28,077 bases of DNA, from NCBI GenBank assembly GCA_041649955.1, contig JBAZMD010000010.1, positions 1 to 28,077 of the forward strand, given 5' to 3'. A program made the position numbers and the translations under genes. Every line of letters begins with the position of its first letter. The first letter of the stretch is position 1. Source of the DNA: JAQUPP01 sp041649955. GTDB lineage: Bacteria; Patescibacteriota; Patescibacteriia; UBA2591; JAQUPP01. The notes under the pieces are model-generated. The model saw only the letters and a program-made list of their open reading frames with translations, was not told where the DNA came from and did no database searches. This document shows positions 15,354 through 23,799 of the stretch, piece after piece.

Positions 15354-15551
15354 ACCCCGCTTCAAATCACTAGGATAAAATTAATCTAAAATTAAAATAA
15401 GCCGAAGCCCCTCACTTGGCATATAAATAATTGTTATGCCTAACGAAATATTCTTAAATTATAAAATCTTGTACCAAGTGAGGGGCCGAAGGCGATTCGC
15501 GAATTAAATCAATTATTTTTTATAGTTTCTCTTTGGATTTGAGGCGCGGGT
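15354..15551. mobile_element. E6: palindromic element between murD and ftsW, carrying nested E3
   Basis: The ends ACCCCGCTTCAAATC (15354-15368) and GGATTTGAGGCGCGGGT (15535-15551) are imperfect inverted repeats like those of E5. Without E3 and one CGAA copy it is about 114 bp and has the centre AAGCCGAAGGCG, as in E5. It separates murD from ftsW by about 250 nt. There is no clear direct repeat outside the ends. Confidence 0.65.
15407..15486. mobile_element. E3: 80-bp MITE-like element inserted into E6
   Basis: The ends GCCCCTCACTTGG (15407-15419) and CCAAGTGAGGGGC (15474-15486) are perfect inverted repeats. CGAA flanks both sides (15403-15406 and 15487-15490); the repeat can also be read as the 6-bp CCGAAG if the element is taken to start at CCCC. 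GGCATA/TATGCC forms a hairpin near the left end. Comparison with E5 shows the uninterrupted target sequence GCCGAAGGCG. Confidence 0.75.
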
Positions 15552-15574
15552 AAAAAATTTGTTAAAGCTTTAAA

Positions 15575-16678
<1,104 letters not shown>

Positions 16679-16687
<9 letters not shown>

Positions 16688-16707
16688 AGGAAAAAATTTG
16701 CTAAAAT
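16679..16707 (+). promoter_or_regulatory. Promoter of the 16752 gene, overlapping the end of ftsW
   Basis: TTGACA (16679-16684) is read as Leu-Thr at the end of ftsW and is followed by the stop codon. A 17-nt spacer ending in TTTGC leads to TAAAAT (16702-16707), an extended -10. A leader hairpin CTGCC-TATT-GGCAG (16725-16738) lies 2 nt before the ribosome site AAGGAGGA. Confidence 0.8.
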
Positions 16708-16751
16708 AAAAATAAATAAAAAGCCTGCCTATTGGCAGACAAGGAGGAAAA

Positions 16752-17474
16752 ATGCTATTTACAATTTATTTCTTGATTTTTTTAAATTTGGGCGGAATTG
16801 ATTCAGAAGATGTTTATTCCGTAAGGTGGAGGTGCGCCAGTCAGGATTTTATTGTTGGAGCCCTTATTTTAAGGACAGATCGGATAATTTTAAATGGAAA
16901 AGAAGTTTATGATTTTTCGATTGAAGCAAAGAATAATGACAAATTGGGTAAATTAAAACCTTTTTGCATAACAATGGAATCATGGGCCGAAGTAGAAGGA
17001 TTACAAACCTTGCGTTTTGAAAAATTTGAGGATTTACAGGGTAGACAAAAAAAGGTTAGAATTTTTCTAGATCAATTTAATAATCAAGCGACATGGGGGA
17101 TTTTATCCACTGATAAAGAATATTTATTTACGAGAGAAATTTTGTCTGATTCAAAGGATTTGTTGACTTTATTTCATCTTTTAAAGAGTATTCCCGTTGA
17201 GAGCTTGGAGATTGGTAAATTATGGCTTGTCAATATGATTAAGGAATCTCCATCAGATTCTGATTCTACATATTCCAATTCTTTGCCGGTAGTAATTTCG
17301 GCCATTGAAAAAATAAAAATCAAAGATGAAGAAATAGAATGCTTCGTTTTTGAGGTTTCTTATAAGGATGATTTTTTGGGCTCAACCGAAAAAATAAAAA
17401 TTTGGTTGAGCAAAGAGCATCAGATTATAATGCTTAAGAGAAAGGATATCAATTTGATTTTGAATCAAGAATAA
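16752..17474 (+). CDS. Exported DUF3108-like protein
   Basis: The 240-residue protein begins with a short hydrophobic segment (MLFTIYFLIFLNLGG), probably a signal peptide or anchor, followed by DSEDVYSVRWRC. The body alternates beta strands. Its C-terminal half matches by eye the DUF3108 pattern: DLLTLFHLLKSIPVESLEIG, then a repeated strand region with GSTEKIKIWLSKEHQIIML, where the family has a 'l-x-iW-lS-x-D' ending. DUF3108 proteins are periplasmic or surface proteins without a settled role. The ATG has AAGGAGGA 3 nt upstream. It is a single-gene unit with its own promoter and a strong terminator, placed after ftsW where murG or murC would be expected in a standard cluster. Confidence 0.75.
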   Translation: MLFTIYFLIFLNLGGIDSEDVYSVRWRCASQDFIVGALILRTDRIILNGKEVYDFSIEAKNNDKLGKLKPFCITMESWAEVEGLQTLRFEKFEDLQGRQKKVRIFLDQFNNQATWGILSTDKEYLFTREILSDSKDLLTLFHLLKSIPVESLEIGKLWLVNMIKESPSDSDSTYSNSLPVVISAIEKIKIKDEEIECFVFEVSYKDDFLGSTEKIKIWLSKEHQIIMLKRKDINLILNQE

Positions 17475-17509
17475 AGGCTTCGGGTAAGTTAATTACCGAA
17501 GCCTTTTTT
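17473..17509 (+). terminator. Intrinsic terminator of the 16752 gene
   Basis: AAAGGCTTCGGGTAA (17473-17487) pairs with TTACCGAAGCCTTT (17493-17506) with one bulged G, followed by more T. The stem begins within the stop codon. Confidence 0.92.
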
Positions 17510-17525
17510 AATTTTAAGGGGCTTG

Positions 17526-17657
17526 CCCCCTCACCATAACAGCGATGCCCCGCTTTGGCGGGGCAGCCCGATTTTCTATTTTATTTATTGTTGTAAGATT
17601 TATTTTTTATTTTAAAAAAATATTAGATGCAGGCATTATCGCCATTAGGTGAGGGGG
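17526..17657. mobile_element. E4: 132-bp MITE-like element with CTTG duplication
   Basis: The ends CCCCCTCACC (17526-17535) and GGTGAGGGGG (17648-17657) are perfect inverted repeats, extended by AGCGAT and ATCGCC inside. Just inside the left end is the hairpin GCCCCGC-TTTG-GCGGGGC (17547-17564), followed by AT-rich DNA. CTTG flanks both sides (17522-17525 and 17658-17661). Its length and order match E2 read on the minus strand (134 bp). Confidence 0.75.
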
Positions 17658-17658
17658 C

Positions 17659-17687
17659 TTGCCCTCCGGTTAAAAGTGTTTTATAAT
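17659..17687 (+). promoter_or_regulatory. Promoter of the LamG gene, -35 at the edge of E4
   Basis: TATAAT (17682-17687) stands 7 nt before the ATG. At a 17-nt spacing is TTGCCC (17659-17664), a four-of-six match to the -35 consensus, whose first three bases are part of the CTTG copy flanking E4. The transcript should be leaderless. Confidence 0.65.
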
Positions 17688-17694
17688 TTAGAAG

Positions 17695-20472
17695 ATGACT
17701 CTCAAATTTAGCATTAAAAATCGTTTGATTATTTCCGGAATTTTTATCATTCTGGGAGTTTTAATTTTATTGGTTCAAAATTTAAATCTTAAAATTTTTT
17801 CAGCAAAAGCTGATTCAGAAAATAATGTCCGCGGTTGGGGATGGAGTGAAAATATCGGCTGGGTTTCGGCAAATTGTTATAATGATTATGGCAAATGTGT
17901 TGGCGGAAGTAATAATGGTTTATATTGTGATAACGGATGTCCTGGCGGAACTTGTCAAACTGATGGTGTGTTTGAAGATAGGTGCAGTAGCAGCAATTAT
18001 GGCATCCACGCAGATACCACTTCGCCGTATAAATTACATGGTTATGCTTGGAGTTCAAATATGGGGTGGATTTGTTTTGGCGAAGATTGCACCGGTGATC
18101 CGCCGGGAGTAGAAACTACTTCTTGGGCTTGCTTGGGTAATCGGGATGCCAGCTATGCTTGTACAATTGGGGATAAGGGTGAGAATTTTGCTGATAATGA
18201 TTATTTAGAAGCTCATTGGAATTTAAATAATGAAAGTTCGCCAATCCAAGATTCTTCGGGTAATGGTAATGATGGGACGCTTAATGGCACGACTCGGGTT
18301 ACCGGCAAATGGGGCAATGCCAGGTCTTTTAATGGTACGAGTGATTATATTTTAGTTGGCGATCAACCTAGTTTGGAAAGTATGGCTACTCTAACTGTTG
18401 AAGCTTGGGTTAAAACTGATGAAAATAGATTAAATAAGGCCATTGTTTCCAAATGGCAAACAGGTACTGCGTCATACATTTTAAGAACAGACAATACCAG
18501 CGGTAATGAAGGGAAGATAGGATTTAGTGTTTATACTTCCGGCGCCACAAATGTTGTTTCAAGCGTTACTATCAACGATAATGAATGGCACCACTTGGCG
18601 GGCGTTTATGACGGAACAAATGTTAAGATTTATGTTGACGGAGTGGATAGAACTGCTGCGCCGCAAACTACTTCCGGTTCCATTGCCAATAGCGAAGAAG
18701 AGGTTTGTCTTGGCGATACTTGCAATGGCGGTGTGGGACAGGGAAATAATTTTGAAGGTATTATTGATAATGCTTCTATTTGGTCTCGGGCTAAATCAGA
18801 CAGTGAAATTTGGGCTGACGGGCAAATGGAACTTTCCGGCTGGGCGCAAGTGATGAATTTGGGCGATAATGGCTGGATGAAATTGCAAAAAAGTTCAACT
18901 GATGCCACACCGAGTAAATGGTGGGGGAGTTATTTGGAGGATTATATAGATTTTTACAGAATGGGCGGTTGGGATTGGAATGATTATTCCAATTCTTTGC
19001 TTGGCGTTGGTTGGCTGGAAAATGGTTATCCTAAAGATATTCTCGCGCCTCTGACTTTTGATATTTTAAGTATTGATAATAGTACCAGTTGCCATCAATT
19101 ATCGGTTACATGGGATCCTTCTGCCTGGGCGGAAAACTATACTTATTGGCGAAAAGATGATGTAGAAAGTTGTCTAACTTGCAGTACAGAAGAAAATTGT
19201 GAGACCAATGGTTATACGCAAAATAGCGTACCTGAAGGAAGCGAAGGATCTTTACAGGATACGGGATTAATTGAAGATACAGGCTATTGTTATGCAGTGG
19301 TGGCACATAATACAACCGGTTCAACCTGGAATTCTAATGGAGCACAGTGGGGGAAAACTCTTCTTTGCAGTCCGACACCAGAAACGTCTGATGCTAAAAT
19401 TTGCGGTCAGATTAAAACTAGATGGGAATGGCCTCAAGATAGCAGTGCTGATGGTTATAATATTTATCGAACTTTAACCGATACGGGATGTAATAGTTTA
19501 ACTGATTCCAGGTGCCAATTAGTCGGTCATTTGGCTGAAGGAATTGCTTATGACGCTGATCAAAATGGCACTAATGATTTAGTTGCTCAATGGAAAATGA
19601 ATCAAAATTGGTATGATTCATCAGGTCAGGCCAATAATGGCACATTGAATGGCGGAGCCACTTTTAATAGCAGCGGTAAATTTGGTTATGCCGGCAGTTT
19701 TGACGGAATAAATTCTTGTGTTGACATTCCTTATAGTTCAATAATGGATATGAGTATAACTGGAAAAATGTCATATGAAATGTGGATTTATCCATTATCT
19801 TATCCAACCCCGGGAACTTCTATCGTAGAAGCAATGAGACAGAATAATGGTGGCTGGCTAGTGTCTTATCGCGGTGACCAAAATCCTTCATACTGGCAAA
19901 TCGGAATTGTCCAATCAGATAATAGTACAAAAGCATTAAATCCTGCTTCAACTGATATACCACTAAATACCTGGACGCATATTGCAGTAACCGCAGACGG
20001 AACAAATGTAAAATTATACTTAAATGGTACTTTATTTGGCTCTCCTCTTAGTTATGATGGCACTATAAGGGTTCCGAATCCATCATATTCAAGAGACACA
20101 GCTATAGGATGTTACACAACTGGCAGCTATAGTTATAGCAGGTTTTTCAACGGTTTACTTGATAATGTGGCGATTTATAGCGTGGCAAAATCAGATTCGG
20201 ATATTAAAATTGATTATGAAGCCGGCGCTAATTCAAATTGCGGACAATGCGGGCTAGATTATGTTTGTCATATTTATAATCAAGATACTAAATGCAGTAA
20301 AAATTTAACTGACGCCGACGCCTGTTGTTATTCTGATATCAGGGTTATTCCTAAAACGAATTATTATTATGTTATGACCGCAACCAGCGAAGCTGGCGTA
20401 TCGCCCAGTTCAAGTCAAACCTCAGCTGCTCAAACTTCATGCTGGCCGACGCATCAAGAACAAGAACAATAG
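17695..20472 (+). CDS. Large exported protein with two LamG domains
   Basis: The 925-residue protein has an N-terminal signal or anchor segment (about 12-35). Two copies of the motif 'GW-x-WSxNxGW' follow (GWGWSENIGWVS near 47 and GYAWSSNMGWICF near 115), in a cysteine-rich region. LamG/concanavalin-like domain 1 spans about 170-377, with LTVEAWVKT, NEWHHLAGVYDGTNVKIYVDG and NASIWSRAKSDSEI. Fibronectin III-like text follows (about 448-560 and from about 565). LamG domain 2 spans about 628-841 (NTWTHIAVTADGTNVKLYLNG). A cysteine-rich part comes next, then NYYYVMTATSEAGVSPSSS. No C-terminal membrane anchor is seen. A surface carbohydrate or protein binding role is likely for the fold; the ligand is unknown. 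The message appears leaderless. Confidence 0.85.
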   Translation: MTLKFSIKNRLIISGIFIILGVLILLVQNLNLKIFSAKADSENNVRGWGWSENIGWVSANCYNDYGKCVGGSNNGLYCDNGCPGGTCQTDGVFEDRCSSSNYGIHADTTSPYKLHGYAWSSNMGWICFGEDCTGDPPGVETTSWACLGNRDASYACTIGDKGENFADNDYLEAHWNLNNESSPIQDSSGNGNDGTLNGTTRVTGKWGNARSFNGTSDYILVGDQPSLESMATLTVEAWVKTDENRLNKAIVSKWQTGTASYILRTDNTSGNEGKIGFSVYTSGATNVVSSVTINDNEWHHLAGVYDGTNVKIYVDGVDRTAAPQTTSGSIANSEEEVCLGDTCNGGVGQGNNFEGIIDNASIWSRAKSDSEIWADGQMELSGWAQVMNLGDNGWMKLQKSSTDATPSKWWGSYLEDYIDFYRMGGWDWNDYSNSLLGVGWLENGYPKDILAPLTFDILSIDNSTSCHQLSVTWDPSAWAENYTYWRKDDVESCLTCSTEENCETNGYTQNSVPEGSEGSLQDTGLIEDTGYCYAVVAHNTTGSTWNSNGAQWGKTLLCSPTPETSDAKICGQIKTRWEWPQDSSADGYNIYRTLTDTGCNSLTDSRCQLVGHLAEGIAYDADQNGTNDLVAQWKMNQNWYDSSGQANNGTLNGGATFNSSGKFGYAGSFDGINSCVDIPYSSIMDMSITGKMSYEMWIYPLSYPTPGTSIVEAMRQNNGGWLVSYRGDQNPSYWQIGIVQSDNSTKALNPASTDIPLNTWTHIAVTADGTNVKLYLNGTLFGSPLSYDGTIRVPNPSYSRDTAIGCYTTGSYSYSRFFNGLLDNVAIYSVAKSDSDIKIDYEAGANSNCGQCGLDYVCHIYNQDTKCSKNLTDADACCYSDIRVIPKTNYYYVMTATSEAGVSPSSSQTSAAQTSCWPTHQEQEQ

Positions 20473-20498
20473 AATAAATTTAAAATTATAAAATTAAA

Positions 20499-21125
20499 AT
20501 GATCCATAATTCTATAATTATTTTCGGCGGCAGTTTTAATCCTCCTCATAATGGCCATCTTATTATCATTAAAAAAGCGTTGGAAAAAATCGGCCTAAAA
20601 AAAATTATTTTAATGCCTTCAGGCCTTCAGACGCTTAAAAAAAATTATGATATGGCGCCGATAAAGGATCGTTTGGCAATGGCTAAAATTTTGGCAAAAT
20701 TGGATCCGCGAATTGAGATTGCAGATATAGAAATCAAAAAATCTTATCAAAGAAGAAAATCATACACCACCGAAACAATAAAAGAATTAAAAAAACAATA
20801 TCATCAAACTAAAATTTATTGGGTTATTGGCCAAGATTCTTTTGAAGAAATATTGGCCGGCAAATGGAAAGTCGGTTTAGAAATTTTTGATCAAGCTAAT
20901 TTTATTATCGCCACTCGGCCGGAATTAAAAAAAGTGCCGAAAAATATTTTGGCAAAAATAAAAATCATAAAAATGAATTGTCCTATTTCCAGCACTATGA
21001 TCAGAAAATTTTTGCGTCAAGGAAAATCAATAAAAAAATTGGTGCCGGCGGAAATTTTAAAATATATTCAGAATAAAAAATTGTATACTCAAGACTATGC
21101 AAGAATTAAGCAAGCAAGAAGCTAA
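20499..21125 (+). CDS. nadD: Nicotinate-nucleotide adenylyltransferase
   Basis: The enzyme adenylates nicotinate mononucleotide on the way to NAD. The 208-residue protein has the nucleotidyltransferase N-terminus IIFGGSFNPPHNGH, with the HxGH motif at 17-20, YWVIGQDSF in the middle and PISSTMIRKFLRQGKS, the second ATP-binding motif, near the end. The length is that of stand-alone NadD. The reading frame overlaps the next gene, ligA, by 29 nt, so translation is probably coupled; NAD made by this pathway is the cofactor of that ligase. A TATAAA lies 6 nt before the ATG but no convincing -35 is seen. Confidence 0.93.
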   Translation: MIHNSIIIFGGSFNPPHNGHLIIIKKALEKIGLKKIILMPSGLQTLKKNYDMAPIKDRLAMAKILAKLDPRIEIADIEIKKSYQRRKSYTTETIKELKKQYHQTKIYWVIGQDSFEEILAGKWKVGLEIFDQANFIIATRPELKKVPKNILAKIKIIKMNCPISSTMIRKFLRQGKSIKKLVPAEILKYIQNKKLYTQDYARIKQARS

Positions 21126-23094
21126 AAAGCGGATAGAAAAATTAAAAAAAGAAATAGAATATCACGGCCGCCTTTATTATGTTTTGGATAAACCGTCAAT
21201 TTCCGACGCGGCTTATGACTCTTTAAGAAAAGAATTGTTGGCCTTGGAAAAACAATATCCGGAATTCGCTGTTCAAGATTCGCCGACTCAAAGAGTGGGC
21301 GGCAAACCTTTGGAAAAATTCAAAAAATTTGCCCATAAAATTCCCTTGCTTTCTCTTTCCGACGCTTTTGAAGAAAAAGAAATTTATGATTGGGAGAAAA
21401 GAATCAGAAAACTTTTACCCGCTGATTCAAAGATTGATTATTTCATTGAATTGAAAATGGACGGCTTGGCCGTGACTTTATTTTATAAGAATGGAATTTT
21501 TGAAAAAGGAGCGACTCGAGGAGACGGTTATATCGGCGAAGACGTAACTCAAAATTTAAAAACCATCAGAACCATACCTCTAAAACTGGAAGGAAAGTTT
21601 CAGGGAGAAACTGAAATCAGGGGAGAAGTTTTTATGTCAAAAAAAGTTTTTGAAGAATTAAACAAAGAGCAAATTAAAAAAGGAGAAGCGGCTTTTGCCA
21701 ATCCCAGAAACGCCGCGGCCGGATCATTGCGCCAGCTTGATTCCCAAATTACCTTGGAAAGAAAATTAAATTTTTTCGCTTATGATATTACTACTGATTT
21801 GGGACAAAAAACTCATTTGGAAGCTCATAAATTAATTGAAAAAATGGGCTTTCCATCCAATTCTTATACTCAATATTGCGCTGATATTTCCGAGATTATA
21901 AAATTCCAGAAATATATCGGCGGATTAAGAGAAAAATTGCCTTATGAAATTGATGGCGTGGTGGCCAGAGTTAACTCCAATGAAATTTACGATAAATTGG
22001 GCACGGTCGGTCGGGCGCCGCGAGGATCAATTGCTTATAAATTTCCCGGATTGGAGGCGATTACCAAAATAAAAGATATTATTATTCAAATCGGGCGAAC
22101 CGGCCGGTTAACGCCGGTAGCCGTGCTTGAGCCGGTTAAAGTCGGCGGAGCCACAGTCAGTCGGGCCACCTTGCATAATGAAGATGAGATTAAAAGATTG
22201 GATGTCAGAATCGGCGATACAGTGGTGATAAAACGAGCCGGTGATGTCATTCCGGATATTATCGGAGTTTTGAAAAATTTGCGGACTAATAAAGAAAAAA
22301 TATTTAAAATGCCGAATCATTGTCCGCTCTGCCATTCACCGGCTTACAGAAAAGCAGGTGAAGTTGATTTCTATTGTTCAAATAAAAATTGTTACGGCCA
22401 AAGATGGAGAGGTATCACTCATTTTGTTTCCAAAAATGCTTTTGATATTGTTCATTTGGGTCCGAAAATCATTGATAAATTTTTCAGCGTCGGATTGATT
22501 AAAGATCCGGCAGACATATTTTTTTTAAAAAAAGAAGACCTTGAGCCTTTGGAAAGATTTGCCGAAAAATCAGCGGAAAATATTATTGAAGCGATTAACA
22601 AGAGTAAAAAAATTGATTTTAGCCGCTTTATTTACGCTTTGGGAATCCGCCATACGGGCGAAGAGACGGCCATCAGTTTAGCAAATTACTTTGGCGATTT
22701 AGAAAATTTAGCCAAAGCCAAATTGGAAGATTTGGAAGCGATTGAAGATATTGGCGGAGTGGTGGCTAAAAGTATTTTTGAATGGTTTCAGGATAAAAAT
22801 AATTTGGAATTGATTAAAAAATTTAAAAAAGCGGGAATAGAAATTATCAAGCCTTCAAAAATTGACCAAAAATTAAACGGCAAAACTTTTGTTTTGACCG
22901 GAACGCTGACTCATTTTACCCGTGAATCAGCCAAAGAAATGATTAGGAAATTCGGCGGCAATATTTCTTCGTCAGTCAGTTCTAAAACGGATTTTTTGTT
23001 GGCCGGCGAAGCCCCTGGTTCAAAATACAAAAATGCCAAAGATTTAGGAGTAAAAATTATCAGCGAACAAGAATTTTTAAAAATGATTCAGTAG
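21097..23094 (+). CDS. ligA: NAD-dependent DNA ligase
   Basis: LigA seals nicks in DNA using NAD. The 665 residues contain the N-terminal Ia domain (YHGRLYYVLDKPSISDAAYD), the adenylation domain with the nucleotide-accepting lysine K120 in FIELKMDG (KxDG), TRGDGYIGEDVTQN, ANPRNAAAGSLRQLD and EIDGVV, the OB fold with IQIGRTGRLTPVAVL, a four-cysteine zinc finger (CPLC...CSNKNC), helix-hairpin-helix repeats (LEAIEDIGGVVA) and a C-terminal BRCT domain (LNGKTFVLTGTL to the end). All domains of the bacterial type are complete. gatC begins 1 nt after the stop codon. Confidence 0.97.
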   Translation: MQELSKQEAKKRIEKLKKEIEYHGRLYYVLDKPSISDAAYDSLRKELLALEKQYPEFAVQDSPTQRVGGKPLEKFKKFAHKIPLLSLSDAFEEKEIYDWEKRIRKLLPADSKIDYFIELKMDGLAVTLFYKNGIFEKGATRGDGYIGEDVTQNLKTIRTIPLKLEGKFQGETEIRGEVFMSKKVFEELNKEQIKKGEAAFANPRNAAAGSLRQLDSQITLERKLNFFAYDITTDLGQKTHLEAHKLIEKMGFPSNSYTQYCADISEIIKFQKYIGGLREKLPYEIDGVVARVNSNEIYDKLGTVGRAPRGSIAYKFPGLEAITKIKDIIIQIGRTGRLTPVAVLEPVKVGGATVSRATLHNEDEIKRLDVRIGDTVVIKRAGDVIPDIIGVLKNLRTNKEKIFKMPNHCPLCHSPAYRKAGEVDFYCSNKNCYGQRWRGITHFVSKNAFDIVHLGPKIIDKFFSVGLIKDPADIFFLKKEDLEPLERFAEKSAENIIEAINKSKKIDFSRFIYALGIRHTGEETAISLANYFGDLENLAKAKLEDLEAIEDIGGVVAKSIFEWFQDKNNLELIKKFKKAGIEIIKPSKIDQKLNGKTFVLTGTLTHFTRESAKEMIRKFGGNISSSVSSKTDFLLAGEAPGSKYKNAKDLGVKIISEQEFLKMIQ

Positions 23095-23095
23095 T

Positions 23096-23389
23096 ATGAT
23101 TTCAAAAAAAGAAATACAACATTTGGCAGATTTGGCCAGATTGAAATTAACGGAAAAGGAAATAAAAAAATATCAGAAACAACTTTCTGATATTTTGGAT
23201 TATGTCGGACAGCTTAAAAAAATAAATACAAAAGATGTCTTGCCTTGTACCGGCGGAACTAATTTAAAAAATATTTTTCGCAATGATGAAGCGCGCCCAG
23301 CGGATAAAGAAATGATAAAAAAATTGCTTAAAACCGCGCCAAAAATTGAGAATAATTTAATAAAAGTAAAGGGGATTTTTAACACATAG
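23096..23389 (+). CDS. gatC: Aspartyl/glutamyl-tRNA amidotransferase subunit C
   Basis: The 97-residue protein is the small subunit that wraps around GatA and joins it to GatB in the complex converting Glu-tRNA(Gln) or Asp-tRNA(Asn) to the amide. EIQHLADLARLKLTEKEIKK and the central helix QLSDILDYVGQLKKINT are typical, as is the extended NDEARP segment. The stop codon is inside the left inverted repeat of the S23-like gene that separates it from gatA. gatB is not in the window. Confidence 0.92.
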   Translation: MISKKEIQHLADLARLKLTEKEIKKYQKQLSDILDYVGQLKKINTKDVLPCTGGTNLKNIFRNDEARPADKEMIKKLLKTAPKIENNLIKVKGIFNT

Positions 23390-23415
23390 CACATAACACG
23401 TAGCGCATAACATAT
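23382..23415. repeat. Left arm of the inverted repeat bounding the S23-like gene
   Basis: The text is built from variants of ACATAACAC and GCGCATAACAT and runs from the end of gatC into the start codon of the S23-like gene. It pairs imperfectly with the right arm at 23767-23799. Several of the mismatches as DNA would be G-U pairs in RNA. Confidence 0.65.
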
Positions 23416-23761
23416 GGCAGGACAATTTCATGATAAATTAAAATCAAAAATGGATGAATTTGCTCATCTTGTTTATAGAATAAGCAGAGATTTTCCGAAA
23501 GATGAATTATATGGCGTAACTTCGCAAATAAGAAGAGCATCACTTTCAATAATTTTGAATTATATTGAGGGTTATGCAAGGCAAAGAAGCAAGGTTTATA
23601 AAAATTTTTTGGAAATTTCTTACGGGTCATTGCAAGAAACAAAATATCTTTTACATTTTTCTTTAAAGGAAAAATATTTAAATAACGAAGATTTTCAAGA
23701 ATCAATAAAACTAGCTGAAGAAATTGGGGCTATGTTATGGGGTCTTTCTAAAAAAATATAA
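23414..23761 (+). CDS. Four-helix bundle protein of the 23S rRNA intervening-sequence (S23) family
   Basis: The 115-residue protein matches the S23/IVP family closely: AHLVYRISRDFPKDELYGVT, SQIRRASLSIILNYIEGYAR, the SKVYKNFLEISYGSLQETKY segment and the final helix EIGAMLWGLSKKI. Family members are found in intervening sequences of 23S rRNA genes and as free-standing genes in many genomes; they form a four-helix bundle, and their role is not settled. The DGR accessory protein Avd has the same fold, but no reverse transcriptase or template repeat is seen here. The gene interrupts gatC and gatA, starts without a Shine-Dalgarno site and is bounded by an imperfect inverted repeat. Confidence 0.9.
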   Translation: MAGQFHDKLKSKMDEFAHLVYRISRDFPKDELYGVTSQIRRASLSIILNYIEGYARQRSKVYKNFLEISYGSLQETKYLLHFSLKEKYLNNEDFQESIKLAEEIGAMLWGLSKKI

Positions 23762-23766
23762 ATGTT

Positions 23767-23799
23767 CCATGTTATGTGTTTTATGTTATATGTCCTATG
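23767..23799. repeat. Right arm of the inverted repeat, running into the gatA start
   Basis: Read on the minus strand it begins CATAGGACATATAACATA and continues with ACACATAACATGG, matching the order CATAGCACATA-ACACG-TAGCGCATAACATATGG of the left arm. The gatA ATG (23797) is within this arm. Confidence 0.65.

Noticed and set aside
23414..23761. Diversity-generating retroelement accessory gene (avd)
   Set aside because: The fold family is shared, but there is no reverse transcriptase, template repeat or variable repeat within the window, and the flanking genes are gatC and gatA.
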